The position numbers were made by a program, and so were the translations under genes. Positions 34,260 to 42,656 of a DNA stretch of 64,000 bases are shown here, piece by piece (positions within the stretch are counted from its first letter, which is position 1; each line of letters opens with the position of its first letter). The notes beneath the pieces are model-generated. The model made no database searches. It saw nothing but the letters and a program-made list of their open reading frames with translations, and was not told the origin of the DNA. The DNA comes from Alkalinema pantanalense (GTDB lineage Bacteria > Cyanobacteriota > Cyanobacteriia > Leptolyngbyales > Leptolyngbyaceae): positions 32,795-96,794 of the forward strand of contig NZ_JBLZFX010000012.1 of assembly GCF_050753345.1 (NCBI RefSeq), read 5' to 3'.

Positions 34260-35306
34260 TCAACTTTCCAGTTCGATCGTGGGGAAAGAGCCCGAGGGAA
34301 GATTTTTGACCAAGCGAAATCCAATGTGGGTGGTACCAGTGTCGGGGGATTCGGATTCCCGCGCCGCTGGACGAAACCGACTGCAATAATTCACAGCACA
34401 GAGGTAAGAGCCTCCTTTGATGACGTGGAGAGCCCCATCCCTGGGTTTATTGGGATCAAAACTCTGGGAGGCGTTGGGGCCGGTGGGATTGTGTTGATGG
34501 GCGTGACTGGCGTGACCCGTGTGGTACCAATCCGCCGTCCATTCCCACACATTTCCGGTCATGTCATACAGTCCATAGCCGTTCGCAGGAAAAGAGCCAA
34601 CGGGGGCCGTACCGCCGTAGCCATCGGCTTGGGTATTCAAGATAGGAAACAACCCTTGCCAAGTATTGGCTTTATCGGCAGCATACTGGTTGCCCCAACT
34701 GTAGGTTGCACCGTCTAAGCCGCCCCTCGCAGCGAATTCCCATTGGGCTTCCGTGGGTAGGGATTTTCCGGCCCACTGGGCATAGGCAACTGCATCTTCG
34801 TAGGCGATATGAACGACGGGATGGTTCTCTTTACCCACGATCGTGCTGTCTGGGCCAGAGGGATGTCGCCAGTTCGCACCAACTGTCCAATACCACCAAC
34901 TCAGGAGGGGCACTGACTTTGCATCGGCGGCGGGGGCACGAAACACCAAGGAACCGGGCGATCGTTGATCCTCTGGCAAGTCAGGAAACTGCGCTGGGGA
35001 GAGGGGCCGTTCTGCGACGGTCATGTATCCCGTTGCTTGGACAAATTCCGCAAATTGGGCATTGGTGACTTCGGTTTGATCAATACAAAAGTTATCCAGG
35101 GTGACCTGATCCGCCGATCGTTCCTCTGGAAAACGCGGGTCATCTGAACCCATTTGAAAGCTTCCCCCTGCAATCCATTGCATGCCCACCGGACAAAGGG
35201 GAGCCGCCCAGACTGTGGGACTGAACCACAGTGCCCCCAGCCATAGCATCACGATCGTGAGTAGACAAGGCAGCCATTGTTTTCTGCTGAGGGGGGGGAT
35301 CGTCAT
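34260..35306 (-). CDS. Formylglycine-generating enzyme with signal peptide
   Basis: A 348-aa protein of the FGE-sulfatase/SUMF1 family, which oxidises the sulfatase Cys to formylglycine. Family features are GGSFQMGSDDPRFPEE near the start, CIDQTEVTNAQFAEF, LPTEAQWEFAARGG and GNVWEWTADWY. The copper-binding pair is conserved as C303-x4-C308 in GGSYLCAVNYCSRFRPAAR. The N-terminus (residues 10-34) is a clear signal peptide ending near VWAAP, so the enzyme should act outside the cytoplasm, unlike well-studied bacterial FGEs. The ATG at 35306 is chosen because it places the signal correctly. It is co-transcribed with the sulfatase. Confidence 0.92.
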   Translation of the reverse strand: MTIPPLSRKQWLPCLLTIVMLWLGALWFSPTVWAAPLCPVGMQWIAGGSFQMGSDDPRFPEERSADQVTLDNFCIDQTEVTNAQFAEFVQATGYMTVAERPLSPAQFPDLPEDQRSPGSLVFRAPAADAKSVPLLSWWYWTVGANWRHPSGPDSTIVGKENHPVVHIAYEDAVAYAQWAGKSLPTEAQWEFAARGGLDGATYSWGNQYAADKANTWQGLFPILNTQADGYGGTAPVGSFPANGYGLYDMTGNVWEWTADWYHTGHASHAHQHNPTGPNASQSFDPNKPRDGALHVIKGGSYLCAVNYCSRFRPAARESESPDTGTTHIGFRLVKNLPSGSFPTIELES

Positions 35307-35400
35307 GATCAGAGTGTGCACGAGAGCCAATTCAAAAAAGGAATTCAGGGGGAAATATCAGGAACAGAGAAGACAAGAGAGCGTATTCAAGGGAAGAAAC

Positions 35401-36054
35401 TCAAGGTTGCCAATGGTATTTCACATTGGGTTGACCATTAAATGCATTCACGGAAAACTGCCCTGGTTTAAACCCATGGCGCTCATAGAATTTGCGGGCT
35501 TTGAGATTAATCTGCAAGGTGTCCAGCGTGAGTCCTTGGGGACAGAGTTGTTTGGCCTGATTGAGCAAAGCAGAACCAATGCCCCGATCGTGATAACGAG
35601 AATCCACAAATAGTTGATCCACAAATTGCGTTTCCAGTACAACGGCAACAAAGCCAACAATGCGATCGGGTCGATCGTTGTCTGCCTGCTGAGGGATGCC
35701 GATCCTTTGATGATTACTCTGATCAGCAATTGGATCACCCGTTAGATTGCTAATCTGATTGCCAATGGGATTCCCCACTGAATCGTTAATTAGATCATTG
35801 GCTGGCTCTGCGATCGCTGCTACCCAGATAACAGCTTGGGCCAGAAGCTCCTGCTGAAATTTGGTTTGCCAACCGGCGTAGGACTGGGGATGTTGTAGAT
35901 CGGGGAAGGTTTGATGCCAGGTACGATGCCAAAGATCGACAACAGCTGGGGCATCCTGGGGTTGGTAGGGACGAAGGATGATTTTCTGGGACGGGAATTC
36001 CGAGTCAGGCACCCCATGGTGAGCAGAGATCGTATGCATGGGAATCGTATGCAT
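35401..36054 (-). CDS. GNAT family N-acetyltransferase with repeat-derived insert
   Basis: A 217-aa GNAT-fold acetyltransferase. The start IILRPYQPQDAPAVVDLW and the acetyl-CoA loop D156-R-G-I-G-S-A-L-L fit the family. Between strands there is an insert (about residues 84-130) with repeated N-x-x-G-[ND]-x-[IQ] units (VGNPIGNQ, LTGDPIADQ), and the N-terminus reads MHTIPMHTIS, an exact codon-level duplication. These look like short tandem expansions in coding DNA. It starts 9 nt after the ferredoxin 2 stop. The substrate is unknown; acetylation of an amine made from a sulfonate such as taurine is speculative. Confidence 0.8.
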   Translation of the reverse strand: MHTIPMHTISAHHGVPDSEFPSQKIILRPYQPQDAPAVVDLWHRTWHQTFPDLQHPQSYAGWQTKFQQELLAQAVIWVAAIAEPANDLINDSVGNPIGNQISNLTGDPIADQSNHQRIGIPQQADNDRPDRIVGFVAVVLETQFVDQLFVDSRYHDRGIGSALLNQAKQLCPQGLTLDTLQINLKARKFYERHGFKPGQFSVNAFNGQPNVKYHWQP

Positions 36055-36063
36055 GGGAGTGGA

Positions 36064-36411
36064 TTACGCCTGACTTTGGTAGGGACGGGGCAATTGCCGA
36101 AGTTTATGCGCTGCGTCTTGGTCGCTATTATTCTTTCTGCCGTAGCCCCACCCCAAGATACGGCGATATTCTCCGAGGATGTCGCGATCGATGAGTGCGG
36201 CTTCATCCACGGGAACCTGCGTGTGGGATTGGGGGGCCACGTAGAGAGCATCCGCTGGACAGTAGGCTTCACACATAAAGCAGGTTTGACAATCCGCTTG
36301 GCGTGCAATCACGGGCGGTTGGTCAGGGACTGCATCAAAAACATTGGTTGGACACACCTGAACGCAAACATTACAACTAATGCAACGTTGATGGCTGACT
36401 AGCTCAATCAT
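36064..36411 (-). CDS. AprB-like 2x[4Fe-4S] ferredoxin (ferredoxin 2)
   Basis: A 115-aa ferredoxin with motifs C10-x2-C13-x2-C16-x3-C20-P and C41-x2-C44-x2-C47-x3-C51-P, and a C-terminal tail of about 55 residues that is partly basic (WGYGRKNNSDQDAAHK). Its start overlaps the flavoprotein 2 stop by ATGA, repeating the flavoprotein-then-ferredoxin order seen at 26.2-28.2 kb. The first motif has normal spacing, unlike ferredoxin 1. It likely passes electrons to or from flavoprotein 2. Confidence 0.9.
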   Translation of the reverse strand: MIELVSHQRCISCNVCVQVCPTNVFDAVPDQPPVIARQADCQTCFMCEAYCPADALYVAPQSHTQVPVDEAALIDRDILGEYRRILGWGYGRKNNSDQDAAHKLRQLPRPYQSQA

Positions 36412-38138
36412 AGGGCTCCTCCTGCAGCAACGGTGAGTTCAGACGGATTGCTCGATGGATTAACAGTTGCAATGGCGGTGGGATTGGACGCTGTGATGGA
36501 ATTGGCGATCGTCTCACTTCGATCGCCAATCCAGTCGCGCCTCACCCAGAGCTGATCTAGACCTCCCAATGCTTGGTAATACCGTTGTTGGGGATCGGTG
36601 TTGGGATAATCGACGCGCAGATGTTCCCCGCGAGTTTCGGTCCGATGGAGCGCACTAAAGCAGCCCCAGCGGGCCACGGCAGTGAGGGCAGCAGCACGGC
36701 GCGAAAATTCCACATCCCGCACGGTATCTTGTTTGGGGGTTCCCTGAACCTGTTGCCAGAGGCTGTCCAATTGGGCTAAGGAATGAACCAAACCCGCCTC
36801 AGACCGGAAGTAATTTTTTTCTAAAGGAAAGACTTCCGCTTGGACGCCTTGGACGATCGCTGCACTATCAAAGGGTTCCCGATCTAAAGCCCCTGGATTG
36901 CGTTGGGTCGATCGTAATCCAGCCTGTCCTGCGGGAGAAACCTTCCGGGTATGGCTTTGATCCCCCAGACTTTTGGCAAAGGCTGCGGCCCCCGCTCCTG
37001 CCCATTGCCCCGTGGAAATGGCCCAAGCCGCATTAGGCCCCCCACCCCCCGAGGTCAGCCCCGCCAAAAATTCTCGGGAGGCTGCATCCCCTGCCGCGTA
37101 CAAACCGGGAACCGTCGTAGCGCAGTCATCAGCCACCAGCCGAATGCCCCCCGTCCCTCGCACAGTTCCCTCCAGCAGCAGGGTCACGGGTACCCGTTCT
37201 GTGTAGGGATCAATCTCTGCTTTTTTGTAGGGCAAAAAGGCAATAAAGTGGGATTTTTCAATGACCGCTTTGACTTCAGGGGTGGCTCGATCCAACTGGG
37301 CATAGACCGGCCCTTGGAGCAGGGCTCTAGGCAAAAAAGTCGGATCCCGACGCCCATTGATGTAGCCGCCCAAATCGTTGCCTGCTTCATCGGTAAAGGT
37401 GGCCCAACCAAAGGGTACTCCGCGCGTCACCGTGGCATTAAAGGCCGTCGAAATTGCATAGTGATTGGAGGACTCCATACTGGACAGTTCGCCCCCGACC
37501 TCTGCCGCCATCAAGAGACCGTCGCCCGTATTGGTATTGCAACCCAAGGCTTTACTTAAAAAAGCACAGCCCCCATTGGCTAACACCACGGCCCCAGCTC
37601 GAACGGTATAGGCCCGATTGTGTTGTCGCTGGATACCCCGCGCCCCTGCCACGGCCCCATCTTCGGCTAGCAAAAGCTCCAAGGCTGGGCTTTGATCGAA
37701 AATTTGTACCCCAATCCGCAGTAAGGTTTTGCGCAGAATACGCATATATTCAGGGCCGTAATAACTCTGGCGCACCGATTCCCCATTTTCCTTGGGAAAG
37801 CGATACCCCCAGGCTTCTACAAGGGGCAAACTGAGCCAGGTTTTTTCAATGACACGCTCAATCCAGCGGCGATCGGCGAGATCTTTGCCCAAACGATAAC
37901 GTTCCTGGCTGACTCGTTCCCAATGCTCTGGACTGGGAGCCATAATACCGTTGCCACTGGCGGCGGCAGCTCCACTGGTACCTAAAAAGCCCTTATCCAC
38001 TACAATCACCTTCGCACCTTGGGTTGCCGCAGACCAAGCCGCCCAGGCAGCAGCAGGGCCTCCCCCAATGACTAGGACATCAGCAGTGAGTTGCAATTCT
38101 GTTTCAGAATGAATCGACACGTTAGTAGACACGGACAT
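36408..38138 (-). CDS. AprA/fumarate-reductase-like flavoprotein (flavoprotein 2)
   Basis: A 576-aa FAD-dependent oxidoreductase. FAD motif GGGPAAA is at 25-31, ATGG-like VVLANGGCAFLSKALG follows, and the second FAD region reads VPGLYAAGDAASREFLAG. The C-terminal helical part ends with WGCFSALHRTETRGEHLRVDYPNTD, a weaker version of the AprA pattern. The substrate-His segment of flavoprotein 1 is not seen. The ATG at 38138 is preferred over an in-frame start at 38165. The gene lies 215 bp after tauB and begins a flavoprotein-ferredoxin-GNAT unit. Substrate unknown; linkage to tauABC suggests taurine or a related compound. Confidence 0.85.
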   Translation of the reverse strand: MSVSTNVSIHSETELQLTADVLVIGGGPAAAWAAWSAATQGAKVIVVDKGFLGTSGAAAASGNGIMAPSPEHWERVSQERYRLGKDLADRRWIERVIEKTWLSLPLVEAWGYRFPKENGESVRQSYYGPEYMRILRKTLLRIGVQIFDQSPALELLLAEDGAVAGARGIQRQHNRAYTVRAGAVVLANGGCAFLSKALGCNTNTGDGLLMAAEVGGELSSMESSNHYAISTAFNATVTRGVPFGWATFTDEAGNDLGGYINGRRDPTFLPRALLQGPVYAQLDRATPEVKAVIEKSHFIAFLPYKKAEIDPYTERVPVTLLLEGTVRGTGGIRLVADDCATTVPGLYAAGDAASREFLAGLTSGGGGPNAAWAISTGQWAGAGAAAFAKSLGDQSHTRKVSPAGQAGLRSTQRNPGALDREPFDSAAIVQGVQAEVFPLEKNYFRSEAGLVHSLAQLDSLWQQVQGTPKQDTVRDVEFSRRAAALTAVARWGCFSALHRTETRGEHLRVDYPNTDPQQRYYQALGGLDQLWVRRDWIGDRSETIANSITASNPTAIATVNPSSNPSELTVAAGGAL

Positions 38139-38353
38139 AATTCCCTTATTACAAAGAAGCGCCAAACAATGGAAAGGGAAATGTCAGCAGAGTCAAATAG
38201 ATTAATTCTATCTTTCCTATTCCATTGCAATTCACAAAATCAGATGAGTGTTAGAACAGCAACGTGCTAGAGGGGAAAAGCCTAACAATTCCTCAATATT
38301 ATAGAAATGCTATCTGATTGAGCGAGTCGTCTGTAATACAAATTTTATGGATC

Positions 38354-39196
38354 TCATATTATTCGTGTGTCTAACGATTCTATTTGATCACTTCGAATAC
38401 TATTAACCAGTAGTTCTCGCATTTCGACAAAATCTTGGGAAACCCGGAGAATCGAGGCGGACTCATCGAGTGATCGCTGGGCAAATGGATTCGCAATTTC
38501 CTTGACAATCCGACCAGGACGAGCGTGCATCACGAGAATCCGGGTTGATAGGAGCAATGCCTCCTCTACATCGTGGGTGATAAAAAAGATAGTTTTCTGG
38601 GTTTTTTGCCAAATCCCCCGCAGGTGGGTTTGCATCGCCTCACGGGTGAGGGCATCTAATGCCCCAAAGGGTTCATCCATCAGGATGATTTGGGGCTCGG
38701 CGGCTAAGGTACGGGCGATCGCGGCTCGTTGCTGCATACCGCCAGACAGTTGATAGGGCAACAAATGGGCTGCATGGGCCAGATCGACCATGTCCAGTAC
38801 TGCCGAGGCCCGCTGTTTGCGTTCTAGTTTGGCAACCCCTTTCATGTGCAGGCCGAATTCAACATTGCGGGCGATCGATAACCAAGGAAACAAATTAGGT
38901 CGCTGAAAGACGACGCCAACATCGGCATTGGGTGCTGTATGGGGTTTGCCTGCCACCAAGATGGAGCCTTGAGTTGGTTTTTGGTAGGCTGCCAGCACTC
39001 GCAGCAAAGTGGTTTTGCCACAACCAGAGGAACCGAGAACACAGACAAAATCACCAGTGGACAACGCCAGGTTAATATTCTTCAAAACTTCGTGGCGCTC
39101 ATTGCCATCACTAAAACTAACGCCAATGTTGACGAGCTGGGCAACACTCGGAGCAAGTTTTGCGGATGTAACTGGAATATTACTTTGGACTGTCAT
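38354..39196 (-). CDS. tauB: TauB-like ABC transporter ATPase
   Basis: A 280-aa importer ATPase. Walker A GSSGCGKTT is at 55-63, Q-loop VGVVFQRPNLFPW, signature LSGGMQQRAAIARTL, Walker B ILMDEPFGALD and switch His in ITHDVEEAL. The ending REIANPF-type region and overall pattern match TauB/SsuB. It is the last gene of the SsuA3-TonB-like-amidase-tauC-tauA-tauB unit, 44 nt after tauA. A long N-terminus (about 20 residues) precedes the fold. It energises import of taurine or a similar sulfonate together with the adjacent permease. Confidence 0.92.
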   Translation of the reverse strand: MTVQSNIPVTSAKLAPSVAQLVNIGVSFSDGNERHEVLKNINLALSTGDFVCVLGSSGCGKTTLLRVLAAYQKPTQGSILVAGKPHTAPNADVGVVFQRPNLFPWLSIARNVEFGLHMKGVAKLERKQRASAVLDMVDLAHAAHLLPYQLSGGMQQRAAIARTLAAEPQIILMDEPFGALDALTREAMQTHLRGIWQKTQKTIFFITHDVEEALLLSTRILVMHARPGRIVKEIANPFAQRSLDESASILRVSQDFVEMRELLVNSIRSDQIESLDTRII

Positions 39197-39240
39197 CTTC
39201 CAGGTTCCTCAATGCGAGAAGGGTGAGACATGAGAGGCGG

Positions 39241-40311
39241 CTATTGCTTGGCATAAATTGCCTGTTGATAGGCGACTAAATCCGGAGCAGCATTGATTTT
39301 TTTCTGAGTTACGGCGAAATCAGCAGAACTCTTGAGAATTTTGGCGAAATCCCCAGGCTGGCTGGCTGAACCCAAATATTTGGCATCCTTTTGTTCCGTT
39401 GAATCGAGCCAAATTACGCCGTTGGTTCCGGCTTCTGTTTCCGCTGGAGTGATGTTAATTTCCTTGGCTAGGGCCGCGATCGCAGTTTTCGGATCGGTGC
39501 GATAGATTTTGACTGCTTCATCAAGGAGGGTGATATATTTTTTCACGACATCTGGATATTTCTCGGCAAACTCCTTGCGCACCACTCCGACATCCGCAGT
39601 AATAATCCCTTTCTTGGCAACCTCAGCGGAGGTCGTGATAATTTGGCCGCCGTCTTTTTTGAGTTTGCCAAGATTCGGTTCCCAAACATAGCTTGCGTCA
39701 ATGTCACCCCTTTGCCATGCGGCCACAATATCTGGCGGTTGTAGATCGAGGATGTTCACATCCTTCTGATCAATTTTTTCCTGTAGTAACAGGGATTCCA
39801 GGGAGAAGTGAGCGGTTGAGCCAAAGGGGGTTGCAACTTTCTTGCCTTTGAGATCTGCGATCGCTCCTATGCCATTTTTGCCAATCAATGCCTCTGCTGA
39901 GCCAATAATGTCATGAATAAAGTAAACCTGATAGGCCAAGCCCTGGGCAATGCCCACACTCGCTGGCACTGATCCGACTAAACCAAAGTCAATGCCATTG
40001 GCGGCGATCGCGGTATTCACATCGCGTCCAGAATCAAAACTTGTGTACTGAACTTGGGAATTTGGAAAGGCTTTTGCGGCTAGTCCCAGGGCTTTCACTA
40101 AGAGCTCCCCATTCGGGATGACTTGGTAACCAATCCGAATCTTATCTGGCACGGAGCCACCGGAGCTAGTTGCTTTGGAATTATTGCCACTAGCTGTAGG
40201 TGCATTATCTGAACTCGATCGACCCGCTTGCTCACTAGCGCAACTGGATACAATGAGGGGTACGGTGGCACCCACCAACCCAAGCAACAAATTTCGACGT
40301 TTTATATTCAT
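39241..40311 (-). CDS. tauA: TauA-like taurine-binding lipoprotein
   Basis: A 356-aa binding protein close to TauA. The signature DLQPPDIVAAWQRGDIDASY and the preceding VATPFGSTAHFSLESLL match the E. coli protein well, as does YTSFDSGRDVNTAI. The N-terminus is MNIKRRN, a hydrophobic core and VSSC, so Cys24 should be lipidated. The ATG at 40311 has GGAG 9 nt upstream; a GTG at 40317 is too close to that site. It lies between tauC and tauB. Taurine or a related amino-sulfonate is the probable ligand. Confidence 0.93.
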   Translation of the reverse strand: MNIKRRNLLLGLVGATVPLIVSSCASEQAGRSSSDNAPTASGNNSKATSSGGSVPDKIRIGYQVIPNGELLVKALGLAAKAFPNSQVQYTSFDSGRDVNTAIAANGIDFGLVGSVPASVGIAQGLAYQVYFIHDIIGSAEALIGKNGIGAIADLKGKKVATPFGSTAHFSLESLLLQEKIDQKDVNILDLQPPDIVAAWQRGDIDASYVWEPNLGKLKKDGGQIITTSAEVAKKGIITADVGVVRKEFAEKYPDVVKKYITLLDEAVKIYRTDPKTAIAALAKEINITPAETEAGTNGVIWLDSTEQKDAKYLGSASQPGDFAKILKSSADFAVTQKKINAAPDLVAYQQAIYAKQ

Positions 40312-40342
40312 AATCACTCACTCCTCAACTAAAGCCTATCAA

Positions 40343-41173
40343 CTACGCATCACGACCAATCCAGGGAAGCTGACTTTTCTCGATCCAGCGGATTACCATA
40401 TCGATCAAGATCGCAATCACTCCCATGGTGATAATGCCAACAAAAATTACATCACTTCGGAGAAATTTACTCGCATCTAATACCATCCAACCGATTCCGG
40501 AAACGGCAGCAACCATTTCCGCTGCCACTAGGGTGGAATAGGCAACGCCGATCGCGGTTCGTAACCCCGTAAAAATTTCTGGCAGACAGGAGGGAAAGAT
40601 GACATAGGCAAATAGCTGCCAGCCCGATGCTCCCAGCGATCGTGCGCCATTAATGCGATCGTCTGATATTCGTTGGACTCCAGATACAACAGCGAGAAAT
40701 AATGGTGCAAACGCCGCAAGAAACAAGAGGGCAATCTTTGAGGGATTTTCAATGCCCAGCCAAATGACCAGCAAGGTGTAATAGGCTAGTGGTGGTAAGG
40801 GACGGTAAAATTCAACCAGGGGATCAAGGGCAGCTCGTACGGATTTGGAGAAACCACAGGCCATTCCCAAGGGAATCGCGGTCACGATCGCGAGTGCTAG
40901 GGCGGCAAATAGCCGATACATGCTTTGGAAAATGTGATAACCCAGCGAATTGCCTTTGTAGCCCTCACTCAAAATGCTCAGAAAAGCTGACCACACGGCG
41001 ATCGGTGAGGGTAAGAATAGCGGACTAACCCACTTGAAGGATGTCGCGATTGTCCACAACACTAAAACCACCAGAACCGAGGTCAGGGAAATCAAGCGTT
41101 CTGAAGTCCAGAATCGCCGATTCCCCTGAATCCGATCAACCGCGTTATCGATTGGATTTGTCCTTAGGTTCAT
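40343..41173 (-). CDS. tauC: TauC-like ABC permease
   Basis: A 276-aa permease with about six transmembrane segments and the coupling loop near GASGWQLFAYVIFPSCLPEI. The sequence FYRPLPPLAYYTLLVIWLGIENPSKIALLF is typical of TauC. It begins 2 nt after the amidase stop, so the amidase and transporter genes are translated together. Its partners are the adjacent TauA- and TauB-like proteins. Confidence 0.92.
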   Translation of the reverse strand: MNLRTNPIDNAVDRIQGNRRFWTSERLISLTSVLVVLVLWTIATSFKWVSPLFLPSPIAVWSAFLSILSEGYKGNSLGYHIFQSMYRLFAALALAIVTAIPLGMACGFSKSVRAALDPLVEFYRPLPPLAYYTLLVIWLGIENPSKIALLFLAAFAPLFLAVVSGVQRISDDRINGARSLGASGWQLFAYVIFPSCLPEIFTGLRTAIGVAYSTLVAAEMVAAVSGIGWMVLDASKFLRSDVIFVGIITMGVIAILIDMVIRWIEKSQLPWIGRDA

Positions 41174-41175
41174 GA

Positions 41176-42615
41176 CTATCGTAGTGTTGGGGTTTGAAAT
41201 GGCTGCACTGTTTCGTAAGCCTTGGCTGCCTGTAGCACTAAAGCGTCGTTATATTTAGCACTGATAATTTGCAAACCAACGGGTAGACCAGCTTTTGTAA
41301 ACCCGATCGGCACCGATGCAGCGGGTTGTTGGGTCAAGTTAAACGGATAGGTAAAGGGTGTCCAGTGCAACCCTTGGGGATACAAATCAGACTGTGGCCC
41401 GCCTTGTCCCACGGGAAAGGCGACGATCGGTAAGGTCGGCGTGAGCAATAAATCATACTTCTGATGAAATAGGCTGAGCTGTCGTCCGAGTGCTTCCCTG
41501 GCATCTAGAGCCTGTTGATATTCGGCCAGCGTAATCGCTTCCCCGGCGGCGGCTGAAGCCTGTAGGCCATCCTCAACCAGCGCCCGTTGTTCCACGGTCA
41601 ACGATCGCAGTAGCTTTGCCGCCCCCGTAATCCAGAAAGTCCGAAAAATAGGGTAGGGATTCTCAAATCCTGGATCAACTTGCTCGACGATCGCCCCTAA
41701 GTCCGCAAATACCTTAACCGCTTCTTCCACCAGTGCCGCGACCTCCGGCTCCACTGCGGCATAACCTAAGTTTGGACTATAGGCAATTCGTAACCCTTTC
41801 ACACCTCGCCCTAAGTCTTGACAATAGTCTTGGCCAGATTCCGGGAGTGCATACCAGTCTCGGGGATCGGGATGGGCGATCGCACTGAATCCCAGGGCCG
41901 CATCTGCCACCCGCCGTGTAATGACCCCAATGTGAAACAGTGTTCCCGTATGGGCCGAAGGATAGCCCGCAACGCGCCCAAAGGTCGGTTTGAACCCAAA
42001 AACCCCTGTAAATGCGGCAGGTTGACGAGTCGAGCCACCACCATCGGTACTGATGTGCAGCATTCCTAGGTTTAAGGCCGCTGCAACCGCCGCCCCGCCA
42101 CTGCTGCCACCGGGAGTGAGTTCTAGGTTCCAAGGATTGCGCGTAATTCCGCTCAAGGGTGATTCCGTCACCCCTTTCCAGCCAAATTCTGAAGTGGTGG
42201 TTTTGCCCAAAAAAATTGCGCCCTGCGATCGCAACTGAGCGACGGCTGGTGCATCTTCCTGCCAGGATTGCTGGAGGGAAATTGCCCGACTCCCTCGCAG
42301 GGTTGGCCACCCTGTTGTCAACAGCAAATCCTTAACCGTTGTGGGAATACCATCCACTAACCCCAAGGGCTCACCGCGCTGCCAACGGGCTTCTGAAGCC
42401 CTTGCTGCGGTTAATGCACGGGCTTCATCGACTAGAACAAAGGCATTCACTGAGCTATTTGTGAGTCTAATCTGGCGGAGTACCGCTTGCGTCACTTCAA
42501 CTGGGGAGAGCGATCGATTTCTATAATGATGTAGTAAATCAATCACACTGAGATCCTTGATATCAGTTGACGTAGAAGATGAGCTTTTTTGAGGCACCGC
42601 AGCCTGAAGATTCAT
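41176..42615 (-). CDS. Amidase signature family hydrolase
   Basis: A 479-aa amidase with the Ser-cisSer-Lys triad: K95 (GIPTTVKDLLL), cis-S171 within GGSSGGAAVAAALN, and nucleophile S195 in DGGGSTRQPA. The length and order match GatA-like amidases, but as a single gene it is more likely a free-standing amide hydrolase. It is tightly coupled to tauC (2 nt). N-acyltaurines or other amide-linked sulfonates are plausible substrates, since cleavage would release taurine for the neighbouring system; this is inference. No signal peptide is seen, so it acts in the cytosol after import. Confidence 0.92.
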   Translation of the reverse strand: MNLQAAVPQKSSSSTSTDIKDLSVIDLLHHYRNRSLSPVEVTQAVLRQIRLTNSSVNAFVLVDEARALTAARASEARWQRGEPLGLVDGIPTTVKDLLLTTGWPTLRGSRAISLQQSWQEDAPAVAQLRSQGAIFLGKTTTSEFGWKGVTESPLSGITRNPWNLELTPGGSSGGAAVAAALNLGMLHISTDGGGSTRQPAAFTGVFGFKPTFGRVAGYPSAHTGTLFHIGVITRRVADAALGFSAIAHPDPRDWYALPESGQDYCQDLGRGVKGLRIAYSPNLGYAAVEPEVAALVEEAVKVFADLGAIVEQVDPGFENPYPIFRTFWITGAAKLLRSLTVEQRALVEDGLQASAAAGEAITLAEYQQALDAREALGRQLSLFHQKYDLLLTPTLPIVAFPVGQGGPQSDLYPQGLHWTPFTYPFNLTQQPAASVPIGFTKAGLPVGLQIISAKYNDALVLQAAKAYETVQPFQTPTLR

Positions 42616-42656
42616 AGGTATAGCCAGATATGGAATGAACGCGAAAATGCGAGAGC

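Noticed and set aside
34326..34718. 130-aa plus-strand ORF opposite the FGE gene
   Set aside because: The opposite strand carries the conserved FGE motifs; this frame has none.
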